64,000 nt of DNA from Patiria miniata (GCF_015706575.1 NW_024037053.1:1984001-2048000); one strand, 5' to 3'. Shown: positions 1-11,800, numbered from the stretch's first letter. The notes: generated from the sequence alone by a model not told the origin. Numbers and translations are program-made.

Positions 1-386
1 TGGGATGGGATGGGCACAACTAGGAACAGAAGCAGAGCCACAAATCCCCCCCCCCCCCCCCCCCCCGCCTCCTTCCCCCATGAAGAAAAAAAACCCAAAT
101 CCTGAATTGTTTTTGTTAAGGGTACAACTTCTGATATTTAGTGTTTACACTTAGTGCTGTATGTACTCTGATAATTATCAGCATCCAGACGCCAACCGGT
201 CCTAAAAATTGTGTTTAAAACGGCCAAGCACACATTTATTTCCTTATTAGTGGGCCAAATAATTAAAGCACGGAACCAATTTTATTATATATAATGAACA
301 ATCTCAGATCCAGATTTTAATTTAAATAGCTGTTGCCTGTTGGTTTCATTTGTTTCTGGTAACTTTGATCAATGTCTTTCATTCAG

Positions 387-477
387 TGTCGTTGAAAAGG
401 CCGGGTACCGAGGAAGGGTCTTCATCAAAGAGAGTCAAGACAGAAGGAGATCAGTCAAGAGGCAGGACACCGGGGAA
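387..477 (+). CDS. GTF2F1: GTF2F1 penultimate coding exon (disordered linker)
   Basis: The acceptor AG is at 385-386 and the donor gtaagt begins at 478. Codons start at 389 after two carried-over bases. The last two bases, aa, complete a Lys codon with g718. The content is basic and Ser/Thr-rich, like the linker before the RAP74 winged helix. Confidence 0.85.
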
Positions 478-925
478 GTAAGTCAATTTTGTCTCGTGTC
501 AGTTTGTTTTAACAATAGGGAGATATGATACAGCTTGTTTTTTTTTAAGCTCTAGCAGGAGCTTGGTGGTCAGTTGGTCGTCAGTTGGTCGGTCTGTCTG
601 TCAGGCGGGCTGTCTTTCTGTCTGTCCCTGGCAGACTGCCAACACTAGTATAGTATTTGATGGGTCGCAGGTTCAGACCCTGCTCTTTCTCATTTTTCTC
701 ATTGTCTTGCGAAACAGGGAGGCCGTGGGGCTGACGGAGGACATCGTAAGGCGCTACCTGATGAGGAAACCCATGACAACCAAAGATTTACTCTACAAAC
801 TCAAATCCAAGAAGATCGGTCTGCAGCCGGACGTCATGGTCAAACGACTGGCGGAAATCCTGAGAAAACTGGACCCAAAACAGACCAAGATAAAGGACAA
901 GACTTATTGGTCCTTAAAGGAATGA
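387..925 (+). CDS. GTF2F1: GTF2F1 (TFIIF alpha/RAP74), C-terminal end, two exons
   Basis: General transcription factor IIF alpha binds RNA polymerase II and TFIIB at initiation. Its C-terminal winged helix also recruits the CTD phosphatase FCP1. Two exons are visible: 387-477 (acceptor ...cattcag, donor gtaagt) and 718-925 (acceptor ...gcgaaacag, stop TGA 923-925). They join in phase through a split Lys codon. The first gives a Ser/Lys/Arg-rich linker (LKRPGTEEGSSSKRVKTEG). The second gives the winged-helix domain, with the family-typical segments EDIVRRYLMRKPMTTKDLL and the C-terminal YWSLKE. The first exon starts with two bases of a codon, so the gene continues upstream, outside the window. 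Identification rests on recognising the conserved RAP74 C terminus and is strong; only the last ~99 residues are present. Confidence 0.93.
545..655 (+). repeat. Dispersed GGCAGGAGCTT / GGTCGGTC repeat in GTF2F1 last intron
   Basis: The intron holds a 'tagcaggagcttggtggtc' word followed by GGTC and TCTG runs. The same arrangement recurs at 43286-43375 in the BBOX-like gene's last intron, and its first word recurs at 63979-63993. It is a dispersed family of unknown class. Confidence 0.6.
718..925 (+). CDS. GTF2F1: GTF2F1 last coding exon (winged helix)
   Basis: This exon encodes the complete C-terminal winged helix and the stop codon. The acceptor follows a C/T-rich tract (691-717). The segment MRKPMTTKDLLYKLK is the most diagnostic part. 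Confidence 0.95.
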
Positions 926-946
926 AATATTTGTATTTTTTTATAG

Positions 947-1110
947 ACTTTTCCAATGTTCTTCTTAAGGACAATCCTTAGACTGCGCATTTGTTATTAG
1001 GGGAAAATACCTGGTAACCTGACGTTTACCTTGAGGTTTTACTGGATACCTCAGGGTTCGACCTTGAAGACTTTTCCAATGTACTACTTTTGGACAATCC
1101 TTTGACTGTT
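947..1110 (+). repeat. Direct repeat of ~122 bp, 3' of GTF2F1
   Basis: The phrase gacttttccaatgt, followed by ggacaatcctt and gactg, occurs at about 948 and again at about 1070. This indicates a short tandem duplication just after the stop codon, probably in the 3' UTR. Confidence 0.7.
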
Positions 1111-1139
1111 TCTTTTATTAAGGGTATAATGCAAAATTG

Positions 1140-1335
1140 AACAGGAGGTAAGTTGAGGTTCACCTCAATGTGTACCTCGAGGTTTACCTCAAAGTTTACC
1201 TCGAAGTTTACCTTGAGGTTTACCTCAAAGTTTACCTTAAAGTTTACCTCTAGGTTTACCTCAAAATTTACATCAAGTTATACCTGGAGGTTTACCTCAA
1301 CCTCTAGGTAAACCTCCAGGTTTGACCTCAAGTTA
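1140..1335 (+). repeat. 12-bp minisatellite of TTTACCTCAAGG type
   Basis: About fifteen imperfect 12-bp copies of gtttacctcaag / gtttacctcgaa occur in a row. Because each unit carries ACCT and AGGT, the array can fold on itself. It lies within 450 bp of the GTF2F1 stop, before the first AATAAA, so it is probably in the 3' UTR. Confidence 0.8.
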
Positions 1336-1538
1336 CTGCTTTCTTAATGTTACATTCTCCCCTAACCTCAATAATATCCCAGTTATTAATTATTGCCAAA
1401 TGACACACATTTAAAAAAAACAGCACATTTAAAGATTTTTAAATCCAAAAATGCAAACAGTATTTTTGCTAGAGGTCAGTTGTTTTTTTTCCTTAAATTG
1501 TTTGTGGTTCGTTTCCAAAAACATTTCCTCCTCTTTTA

Positions 1539-1588
1539 AATAAAGTGAAAGGAGTACATGAATCACAAGATTTAAGCATGTAAATAAA
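1539..1588 (+). other. Candidate GTF2F1 polyadenylation signals
   Basis: AATAAA occurs at 1539-1544 and 1583-1588, the first good signals after the stop at 925. They would give a 3' UTR of about 650 bases. This is inference from the motif only. Confidence 0.4.
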
Positions 1589-1823
1589 ACTTTCATGGAC
1601 AAAAAAGCTCATGAATTATTGTGTGTTAAGTTTTCTTTGCTACAATTTTTTTCAGAGATTTTTGGACCTCGAAATGGTTTTGGAAGATCTCAGCAAGGCC
1701 TTTGCTCTGAAAAACAGTCCAGTTTAACTGTGACCTATTATTGGGAAGGGCCGTTATGAGCTCGAAAATGTCTCTGAAATGTCTCTGAAGCTGCGGGTCG
1801 ACAAATTCGTTGGAAATGGAATG

Positions 1824-2345
1824 TGTTCTAGGGTCCCTTAGGCATCTTTCTATCAAGTTTCAAGGAATTCCATTTTTTGGTCAAAATTGAAAAAAATTCA
1901 AGGGGTAAGCCTTACATTTTTCATCGAAATTGGCCAAAAATTGACTTTTCTCCAAACAATGCAGAATTTCTTTTGGAAGTCAGAGGAGCACCAATCAATA
2001 CTCAGGCACCGAATATGTTGAAAATTTGGGTAAAAACCATCGATTTTGTGAGAAATCAATTAACATTTTTGACTGATTTTACCCTATATTTTGGTCCACA
2101 TTTTCTTTTGAAAAGCATATCTTTCTACAAATGGAATTGGAATATGTTCTAGGGTCCCCTAGGCATCTTTCTAGCATGTTTCAAGGAATTCCATTTTTTG
2201 GGTCAAAATCGAAAAAAATTCAAGGGGTAAGCCTTACATTTTTCATCGAAATTGGCCAAAAATTGACTTTTCTCCAAACAACGCAGAAATTCTTTGGGAA
2301 GTCAGAGGAGCACCGATCAATACTCAAGCACCCAATATTTAAATG
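1824..2345 (+). repeat. Two head-to-tail copies of a dispersed repeat, ~314-bp period
   Basis: Long near-identical stretches, such as caaggaattccattttttgg, ttcaaggggtaagccttaca and agtcagaggagcaccaatca, occur once from about 1824 and again from about 2138. A fragment of the same family, starting at gcagaaactcttttggaag, lies at 12348-12455 beside the intact LINE. Short open frames here are accidental. Confidence 0.8.
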
Positions 2346-2760
2346 TATTCTTACAAGGTTCACGTCAATTTTCGAACTGGTAGGGTCAAATTCCATGATC
2401 AATAACCGGACGCAATTTCAATCCGATGCGATATGTTGTTCTTAAGTTATTTTATTCGGAATGAATATTTCATGATTAAAACCGCTCAGGCCTATTTTCT
2501 TTAGTATTAAATGTATTCTTCCACGGTTTACGTCCATTTTCAAACTGGTTGTGTCAAATTGCATGGTCAATAATCGGACGCAATTTCAATTCAATGCAAT
2601 ATGTTGTTCTTGAGTTATTGTCTCAACAAAGAGAGTTGTATTTTTGCTTGATGGGCAGATTTTGATCCGCATTGATGACGGAACTTTACGGTGCTGACCC
2701 GACCAGTGTTTGCGTAGGGCGCCCTCTTCAGGAAGAAATAGAGACTCTTGGGGGCGCTCT
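2346..2760 (+). repeat. Diverged dispersed repeat related to 32490-33180
   Basis: Units carrying 'ggacgcaatttcaat', 'caatatgttgttcttgagtt' and 'gtctcaacaaagagagttgta' occur twice here and again three times near 32.5-33.2 kb, where the flanks also share 'gaccagtgtttg'. It is a dispersed, internally tandem family; no coding potential is seen. Confidence 0.65.
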
Positions 2761-3120
2761 ATCCGCGTGAGGCCGAGGCGCCCCAAGTTATTTAAGGTTT
2801 CAAAGGCGCTTTTGACAGGACCAGCGGGCCGCGGTTCATACGTTTTGTTGTGTGTATCCACTTTTACAAAACATTACAATGTGGACCACATTTCCATCTT
2901 TGTGCGTGTGGAATGTACAAATATCCAATTCATGTCAATTTGCAATGGCCATATGATTATTTTATGCCAATTGCAAGGAATGGTGGTGCAGCCCTGCTGA
3001 TGCGACGGTCGGCTCGTTTACATCTTTTCCAGAAGCACGTGGCAGGCGCTCTCAAATTTCTTACCCGCCGCTTCGGTGTAAATACAACACCTTTGGCTGT
3101 ATCCGCGTCGGAAGGAAATC

Positions 3121-3239
3121 ATGAAGATGTCAGAAATGTTGAGAGACAAGATGGAGACGCAGGCTCCCGATCTTCAGTTTCCTCAAGCTTCACTTCACAA
3201 CTCCGAAATTTCCAAAATCATGGTCTTCATGCAGTTGGG
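3121..3239 (+). CDS. Possible first coding exon of an unidentified gene
   Basis: An ATG at 3121 opens a frame of about 39 residues (MKMSEMLRDKMETQAP...) that reaches a usable donor, ttgg|gtaaat, near 3240. The stretch is less AT-rich than its surroundings. No homologue was recognised and no downstream exon was found, since what follows is transposon debris. A second frame is also open across the segment. It may be a real 5' exon, a gene fragment or chance. Confidence 0.2.
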
Positions 3240-3959
3240 TAAATATCAAATTTTTTTTATGGCAATGCTCTCTGACGACTGGAAAAAAAGTACTAGTACT
3301 AAGCCTATAGTTGCAACAACCGTCACTGCGCGCCTTTTCCTATGTGCTCTAGTGGGGCGGACTCTATATGCATTTTTGGGTACACTCTCTCCCAACACAC
3401 ATAGCCTAGGCGGTACTTCAACAAGTTCAAAACCATTTAATGCCATTTTGTCTGACCCTTTTAGGGACGGGTCATGACGCTAACAAGTGGGGGGCTGCTC
3501 CGGCAAAAGAACAATTCCGATAATTTCACCTTTTCTTTTCTTTTCTGCATTTGGCCAGCTCACCCATAGAGCTGCTCACCCAAGTGAAAATGAAATAATT
3601 CGAGAATTTCGCCATTGCTGGGAGTTGGCCATATTTTTAAACAGTAAGGGGCAAATGGCGTAAACAAACAACAAAATCGGCTGCAACAGGCAATAGTTTT
3701 TTTTTCAATCCAATAGGCCTATAGTTGGGCAATTTCCAAAGGTTGGCATTATACACTTCAGTCATTGTTCTGCATCCCCCTTTTACGGAGATTGTACATT
3801 ATGAGGCCGTTGAAAGAAACAGCGTTGATGCGAAATCAAATCCCTTTTGCTATAATGGCCTGGAATTACAACATTCAAAGCATTTTGCGTCTGTTAGGGG
3901 ATTTCAAATTCCTGCTCTTAATAGTGGCCGTTTCTGTGTTATCCTCTTGAGCCCAATCC

Positions 3960-4930
3960 GAGAGCCCATGGAGGTCTCTCACAAAAGGTTTAATGGCGGC
4001 AGCGAGTAAGTGGGGTGTCCAACCTTCAAAACCGCAATTCTTAAGTGCCATACCCGTGCGTCTGGGAGGGGACACCGCCTAAACTTTTTTTTTTATGTCT
4101 AAGTTCATTAGAACGATCATTCCAACACCAAACAGTCATGAATGAGTCTGCTTTTGCAAAATTTCAACTTACGAATAAAAAAATCCGTGCAAAATTCACT
4201 TAAGAACGGCAAGTTAATTGCCGATTTCTGCACGGCTTAAGAAGTATTACGCAATGCACACCAAAGCATCGCTACCCACGTACTGCATTGAAAAACCACT
4301 GCAATGTAACATAGTGTAATTTACGATATTATGCATTAATATTATGCCGGCCCAAATATTCGAGATAGTCATGATTTTGCGAATTACGCAATAATGCAAC
4401 CTATCACGTTATTAAGAAATAAATGTCCGCGTTAATATGGCCCAGTTAGTCAATTCTCATGGTATTTAGATTTTTTGACGATGTATCAAAGCCTACCTGA
4501 TACATGAATGGACTGTAAAGCAGACTCACTCATGGCGGAGCCTGAATTATTAAAGAGAGTTACATTACGAAGAAGGCCTGAAAGCAAGCAAAGGATTTAG
4601 GATGTATGATATGGCGAACACTTTAGTATGCCGGGGATCCTAAGGGCCATTTGGATTTTCTCCCCAGTTTGATGCGAGTCCTTTTCGGCATATTAAATTA
4701 TTCGAAAACTATCTTTTCGCTTTGGAACCGTGCTTGTGCGCGATATTCTAATTAAAAGTCATTTTTTTTGGGGGGGGGGGGTCTTTAGGTGGTGCCCCCT
4801 CCGAAACGCACGGGGTGTGTCACTTAAGAGTGACGGTTTTGACGGTTGGACACCCCACCTACTCGCTGCCACCATCAAACCTTTTGTGCGCGATATTCTA
4901 ATTAAACCTCAATGGGCTCTCGGACTTCTG
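3960..4930. repeat. Inverted repeat pair, ~120-bp arms ~700 bp apart
   Basis: The left arm at about 3962-4082 and the right arm at about 4780-4920 are reverse complements. Both carry 'ggttggacaccccac', 'gcagcgagt'/'actcgctgc' and 'ctctcgga'. The right arm ends where the decayed LINE sequence begins. This looks like a foldback element or an inverted duplication. Confidence 0.7.
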
Positions 4931-5770
4931 CCACATCAAGAGTTCCGCAAGGAGCAGTGCTCGGACCACTACTGCTGACTTTACCTGCCGAGCAAGTTGA
5001 CTTCACAAGTGAGACTATTCGCTGACGATTGCCTAGTATACCAACAAATATCACCTGACAAGGACACTTCAACTCTACAAAACAATTTCAAGTTGCTCGA
5101 ATCATGGCAGAATGAATGGCTCATGAACTTCAATCCATCGAAGTGCTGTACTATCACATTTGCTTACCGGAATCCTCCAAAGAGATCCTACACCTTTTGT
5201 GGGGAGTAACTCACATCGAACACAGCTTGCTGCAGCCAAAACCCAGAAATTTCTCGGAGTCATCAGGCGGAATATGTGGAGCTGCCCAGAAGAAGTGAAA
5301 TCCATGGCATACCCTATCTTTGGAGTATGCAGTGACTGTGTGGGACACACACTGAGTGTAATATACCGTAACACTAGACAGAGTCCAAAAATATGCAACA
5401 AGATTCTGCACAAAAAAATTAGAGTATAGGAAGAGGGAACAGTCACTGGAATCCTGGAGCACATCAAGTGGGGAGACATGGAAGAGCAAAGGAAGATACA
5501 AAGGCTATCAGTGCTCTACAAAATCAATCATGAGCTGGTTTACATCTCACGAGCAGATCACCTCAACTGAAACACAAGGAATACCAGGGGGCACCAACAA
5601 AAATCCTACAAACGACATGCAATCAAGGAAGCCTACTGGAACTCTTTCTTCCCGAGAACAATTACAGGATGGAAGAAGTTGCCAGCAAACGTCGTCAACT
5701 CTAGGACACTACTTGCATTCAAGGATAGGGCATCCAAGCACTACATGGACAATTACATGTAAGGCTATTT
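4913..5770 (+). pseudogene. Decayed non-LTR retrotransposon (reverse transcriptase 3' half)
   Basis: In shifting frames the sequence carries recognisable pieces in the right order. These are SRVPQGAVLGPLL (RT motif B), VRLFADDCLVY (motif C with catalytic DD), WLMNFNPSKC (thumb side), FLGV, then the C-terminal RVQKYATRFC-like region and SFFPRTITGWKKLPANVV near 5650-5700. Several frameshifts and stops make it non-functional. It is of the same general CR1/jockey type as the intact LINE at 8.9-12.0 kb but clearly a different, older copy. The endonuclease half is missing. Confidence 0.85.
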
Positions 5771-5789
5771 ACTAAGGTCATCTACACAT

Positions 5790-6414
5790 AAGGTCAGAAG
5801 TTAGTGTGATATTCCTGAGTGAATTTTACTGACTCAACCAGAACCAGAAACATGCAAATTTCGTGGTTTTCAGGACGCAGTGCCCCTTTAATTTCGCCTT
5901 AGGAACTATTTTATCAACTTCCAAAACTTGTTGAAGCTAATATCGACTGTCCAGCCTCAAATTAAACATGTTAATTGTTATATTTGTATACTGGCGTCTT
6001 TCGACTTTCCGATGTTTTTTTAGACATGATAATGCTCACTTTCTTCCTTGTAAACAACATGCTAATTGTAAAAAGAAATGGCCTCAAGGTGTTAACCTTC
6101 TGTATGGCCCTTTATTGGAGAAGTGATACAGGATAGTGGCCTTGAATAAGGAAGCAATGAACATTGTTAAAAATTGTTTAAACTACACCTTTTAAAAAGA
6201 CCGTTTGATCGTTTTGCCTTTGCTAGCTATAGGGTTTTCACGGGCATCCGTTCATCAATTTTCCTGTAACCCTCGGACGCTATCATGCATGGCAGGCTGA
6301 TAAAGCTGATGTGGTTCAACGTCGCAGCTACTCAAGGAATTCTTCAACACTGCTGAGTCTGGTAAGTGTTTGCACTTCTTATGTTTAATACTGAATTATT
6401 GTTTTTAATAATGT
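5790..6414. other. Unannotated intergenic stretch
   Basis: No coding frame, RNA gene or clear repeat was seen. The 'gtgcccctttaa' near 5880 recurs near 52390 and may be the end of a small dispersed element. Confidence 0.5.
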
Positions 6415-7084
6415 TACAGGGTGAGTAAAAAAAAATGCGGAACCAAACCCCAAAACATTATATTTCATATTTAAAAAAATATGCAGCACCCAATATAATA
6501 ATGACTGGAAAGCCAATTTCACAAGGTACTGTTTGATGAAAAAAAGTTACTGAATTTAGTCAATCTGTTTAGAAAATATCATCATTTACACACAATAACC
6601 CTAAAACCTGTCTCGTCCCCCCCCCAATGCGATTTCAAAAATCGTCGTCGCATCTTTCTTCAAACATCACCAGCGATTAAATCTCAGTATAAACGATAAA
6701 ACATATTCAACAGAATCCCTTCGAAGGCCCGTCCTTTAAAAAAGTATATTTTATTAATTAAATTGTTTGCCAGGTTTGTTAATAAAGATATGCTACAGTT
6801 GGTAGTAGTTGTTGATATATGTATTCTGTGTCATTTTCTTTGTTGTTCCAAACAGTCAAAACACACAATGAATGGCTTTTTTGGACGAGACGGGTTTTAG
6901 GGTCATTGTGTTTAAATGGTGATGTTCTTTGAACGGATTGAGCAATATGTATATTTTTTTAAAATAAAAAAGTAGCTTATGAAATTGGCTTTTCAGTCAT
7001 TATTGTTGTCGGTGCTAAATATTCTTTTAAATATGAAATATATTTTATGGGATTTGGGTTCCGCTTTTTCTGATTCACCCTGTA
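6415..7084. mobile_element. Foldback DNA element (mariner-like MITE) with ~200-bp arms
   Basis: The left end TACAGGGTGAGTAAAAAAAA and right end ...TGATTCACCCTGTA are inverted. The arms stay complementary inward for about 200 bp: 'gcggaaccaaacccc' pairs with 'gggatttgggttccgc', and 'ccctaaaacctgtctcgtcc' with 'ggacgagacgggttttaggg'. Ends beginning TACAGGGTG, with a TA target, are usual for Tc1/mariner-superfamily elements. No transposase frame is present, so it is non-autonomous. Confidence 0.82.
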
Positions 7085-7189
7085 TAACGGCTCTTACCTC
7101 AATGTATATTCCAAGCCATACAACAATAAAGGCAATAGGATGATTTGCTTTTGTTGAGATAATTTGACATATCCATATTCGTTTAGTAT

Positions 7190-8240
7190 GAGACATTCTG
7201 TGCACTATTTGACTGCCTGTCAGCGAACCCTGGGCCAGCTATGATATGACTTATGCTAAATCTCGAGTATGAGTCCCTTTTTAGAAAGAAATTCTCGGAT
7301 TTTTGACATGGATAGGGAGCTGGGTGTTGTTGCTACAGTTCCCAACAAATTTAAAGTCCGCAGATCAAATACAAAGTTGAAGATAATTTGACATGCGCAT
7401 CCATGTTTTGGCCAAGGTTATATATGTACAATATATTCCATTTGACTGCCTATCAGTTGGTGCTCTGTCAGCTAAGATGTGACTAGCAATATCTCATTTT
7501 TTAGTGCCCTTGCCATCAGTACTTCTGGAATATTTTGACATGGATAGGGACCTTGCTAGTGTGACTACATTATACAACACGTTTGAATTCAGCAGATACC
7601 TGTAGACAATTAGAGATACGTATCGATGTTTCGGCCGACTATATTTCTGTGCAGTATTCTCCATTTGCCTGCCGATCAGTCTGTTGGCCCTCTGCCAGCT
7701 ATGGCATGAATATGGCAGTGGCGTTGTCATCAGAAATCTCGAAATATTTTGACATGGATGTGGAGCTAGGTAATGTGGCTACATTCTCCCACAAGTATGG
7801 AGTTGGCTGACCAAATAAAACTGGAGAAAATTAGGGATATGCAACTATGTTTTGGCTGAGGTTATTTCTGTGCGGTTTTGCATTTTGACTGCCTATTAGT
7901 TGGCGCTCCATCAGCTATGAGATGACTTGCTATATCTCGACATTTAGTGTCCTTCTTCAGAAATCTCAGAATATTTTGAAATTTGAATATGGAGCTAGTA
8001 AGAGTGGCTACATTCTCCAACAAGTTTGGAGTTGACGCAACTATGTTTTGGCCAAGTTTATTTCTTTGCGGTTTTCCATTTGACTGCCTTACTTTGGCGC
8101 TCAATCAGCTATGACGTGACTTACTAAATCTCGACTTTAAGTGCCCTCTTCATCAATAACTTCATCATCCAAATATATTGACACGGATGTGGAGCTAGTT
8201 AGCGTGGCTACATTCTCTTATAAGTTTGGAGTCAGCAGTG
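7190..8240 (+). repeat. Diverged tandem array, five units of ~200-235 bp
   Basis: The phrase ggagctag...gtggctacattctccaacaagtttggagt recurs with changes near 7313, 7547, 7756, 7985 and 8185, with 'gactgcct...cagctatg' between the occurrences. Units are heavily diverged. The array abuts the LINE monomers at 8240 and may be an old relative of them or a separate satellite. Confidence 0.75.
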
Positions 8241-8884
8241 GTCAGTTTCGTTTTTGTGCAGTAAGTCCCATAGCGAGGCCTGTCAGCGCCAGCCGACATG
8301 GCTCTCATATGTCGCGGTCTAAAGGTACCTTAACATGGATGGATTTTGACAAACTATAGCTTGTTGGATAGCGGATGAATAGGCTAACAAGCTGACAAAT
8401 CGACAAGGCTTCAGACTTGAAACTTTTGGAGTGAGCCCCAGACGTAGGTACATGATGCCCCCAGTTTCGTTTTTGTGCAGTAAGTCCCATAGCAGGGGCT
8501 GTCAGCGCCAGCCGACATGGCTCTCATGTGTCGCGGTATAAAGGTACCTTAACATGGATGGATTTGGACAAACTATAGCTTATTAGATATCGGATGAATA
8601 GGCCAACAAGCTGACAAATCGGCAAGGCTTCAGACTTGAAACTTTCGAAGTGAGCCCCAGACGTAGGTACATGATGCCCCCAGTTTCGTTTTTGTGCAGT
8701 AAGTCCCATAGTAAGGGCTGTCAGCGCCATCCGACATGGCTCTCATGTGTCGCGGTCTAAAGGTACCTTAACATGGATGGATTTGGACAAACTATAGCTT
8801 GTTGGATAGCGGATGATTAGGCAAACAAGCTGACAATTCGGCAAGGCTTCAGATTTGAAACTTTTGGAGTGAGCCCCAGACGTC
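8241..8884 (-). repeat. Three 219-bp monomers 3' of the intact LINE
   Basis: Near-identical units start at about 8245, 8464 and 8683 (gtttcgtttttgtgcagtaa). The last ends at gagccccagacgt (8884), the same boundary as the monomers on the other side of the LINE (12346). Read on the minus strand, this is a fresh set of element 5' ends directly after the LINE's 3' tail, implying head-to-tail elements or insertion at a monomer boundary. Confidence 0.88.
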
Positions 8885-11800
8885 ATCATCATCATCACTT
8901 GGTACACGGCAACAGAACTAAAAGTTCCATGACGCCGCGGGGTGTAGACGATGTCTAGTTCGTGAGGGCAGCTTTAAAATTAACAAGGGTCGGTCGTGTA
9001 GTAATGTCAATGGGTAGCCTATTCCAATCACGGATGGTTCTAGGGAAGAATGAGTTCTTGTATTTATCAGTTCTGGATACGATGATGTTGTATGCGTCAG
9101 CTGTGAAGTGCCGGCTTGAATGATTGTTGTCTCTAAGTTGAAGCTTGTTGGATGTCACTGGAGATGCCCCTTTGTGAATAAGGTAGAACTGGCTTAATCG
9201 GGCATTCTGGCGCCTTTCTGCCAGACTTTCCCACTCCAGATCTTGGATCATTTTGGTGACGCTAGATTTACGGCGATAATCGTTGACCACAAAACGTGCC
9301 GCCCTTCTTTGAACTTTGTCCAACATCTGAATGTATTTAGCTTGGTAGGGGTCGGTGACTGCGGCAGCATATTCGAGGTGAGGTCGAACGAGGGCCTTGT
9401 ATGCTTTGGCTTTGGTTTCTATGCTGCATTGGTGGATATTTCTTTGAAGAAGACCAAGGATTTTATTTGCTTTGCTAACGGTGCGCCGATAATTTGGTTC
9501 CCAGGAGAGGTTATCCGATATTGTCACTCCAAGGTATGTGTGCTCTTGAACTTGCTCAAGGGTTTCTCCAAGCATGGTGTAGTTGTGATGAATCTTGGAC
9601 CTCTTTAGTCCCACGGACATGGTGTTACACTTTTTGGGGTTAAAGGTCATTTGCCACTTGGAAGCCCATTGACACACATGATCAAGGTCTTTCTGGAGTT
9701 TATCACAATCCTCATCACTGGCTACGGTGGTGTATAAGATGCAATCATCAGCGAACAGTCGTATGTTGCACTGGATTGTGTCTGTGATGTCATTGATATA
9801 TGTCAAGAACAATAATGGCCCCAATACAGTTCCCTGTGGGACTCCTGAAATTACTGGGTGCCATTTGGAAGTTTCTCCATTGATGATTACCCGTTGTTGT
9901 CGTTGTGTCAGAAACATGCTAATCCAGTTGAGAGTGTTTTCTCTAATACCGTAATAATGCAGTTTTGATTTAAGCCTTTCGTGGGGGACACAGTCGAATG
10001 CTTTAGTAAAATCTAATATTGCGGCATCAGTTTGCTGTGTGTTGTCAATTCCCTCCATCCAATCATTAACAACCTGGATGAGCTGAGTAACACATGAATG
10101 TCCCTTACGGAAACCATGTTGCAGTGGTGACAAAATGTTATGTTTATCAAAATGCTTGCTGATTTGAGAATGTAATATATGTTCTAACAGTTTGCACATG
10201 ATGGCGGTCAAGGAAATGGGGCGGTAATTCTCGGGACTTGCTCTAGATCCTTTTTTAAACAGAGCTGTAACATTAGCTAGGAGCCAGTCGTCTGGGAGAG
10301 TCCCCGCATCGAGAGATTGCTGAAACAAGGATGCTAAGACCGGAGCAGTTTCCTCCGCTGTTTCTTTCAGCATTCGAGCGGTCATCTCATCAGGACCAGC
10401 AGCTTTGCTGATATTAAGGTTCTTGAGAAGTTTGAGGACCCCGTCACTTCTGATGATGATATCATCCATGGCAGGGTATTTACTTGATGTGAATGGAATG
10501 ACATTGTCTCTTTCAATTGTGAAGACGGAGTTGAAATGGTCAGAGAGAGCATCGGCTTTTTCAGAGTCTGAAATTAAAAGCTGATCACCCTTTTTCAGGG
10601 TTGGGATGGTTGAGCTATCCACACGCTTGCTTCTAATGTATTTCCAGAAGGGACGCTGGTCTGATTCCAAATCATCAATACTATTCTTGACGTAGTCGGA
10701 CTCTGCTTTCTTGATGATCTTTTTCACAGAGCGACGAGCTTCACGGAAGTTTTCCCAGTCAGCAGGTAGTTGAGATTTTTTCGCTTTTTTATGGAGCTTA
10801 TCTCGCTTTTTGATCAGTTTCCTAATGTTCTTGGTAACCCAGGGGAGACTATTGGATGGGCGGGATGTCTTACTGGGAATATCTTCATCCCTGGACTTGA
10901 GCAAGGTTTGTTTTAGCCTATTATAATTGTCAGCAACAGTGCATTGAGTGGGGTCCTTGGCAAAGTATTGCTCTTTAAATTGACGCATATCTTCACGCAT
11001 CTGGTCAAAGTTTCCTTTATTAGCTAAGAAAACTTTACGCCTTGGTTTCTTGAGAAGCTTAGGTTTTGACACAACAGAAGTTACCACTACGTCGTGATCG
11101 CCCAATCCAGGCCTGACGACACACTCCTGGAGTTTAGTAGGCAAGTTGGTCAGGACAAGATCAAGTATGTTGGATGTCGTTGCGGTTACTCTGGTTGGTT
11201 CTTTGGTCAGCTGCGTAAGATGGAACTCGTCGCAGATTGTGAGCAAATGATTTCCATGGTGATCACCAGGAGCAGGTGGTTCTGTGAGCCAATCAATCTC
11301 CGAGCAGTTGAAATCACCAGTTAAGACGACAAAAGGCATGGTATTCTTCTGGTAGACTTTACCTAAGGATTCTTCAAGTCTGTTCCAATATTCAACAAGT
11401 TTACTTGGCGCCCTGTAAAAGTTCCCAACATAAAGTGGTTTGGCATCCTGGAGATGAATACAAACCCATATTATTTCACAATCGGTGTCCATTTCCGGGC
11501 AGTGAGTACTGACGAGGTTTGATTTGACAGCTGTTATAACACCACCTCCCCCACGCTTTCTGTCCTTGCGGTACACGTTGAAATGCGCAGGGAACAATTC
11601 TTGGGAGGAGATATCGCAGTCGACTTTAGATTCTGTTACACAAACAATATCAGCATTATGTTCGTCAATGAGTGCATGAAACGGAGCAACTTTGTTGCTC
11701 AATCCTTCAGCGTTTATTGTCAGAATTTTAACGTTGCATTTTCCAGTCAGTTTGACTTTAGGGAGTCTAGGTTGGTTATTTCTTTGTTCAGTTTTCTCAG

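Noticed and set aside
2850-3242. 130-codon frame with a basic product
   Set aside because: It starts in repeat sequence, overlaps another frame and matches no known protein.
8305-8730. Two small minus-strand genes with near-identical proteins
   Set aside because: They are frames within LINE monomers, identical in part to the LINE protein's first residues.
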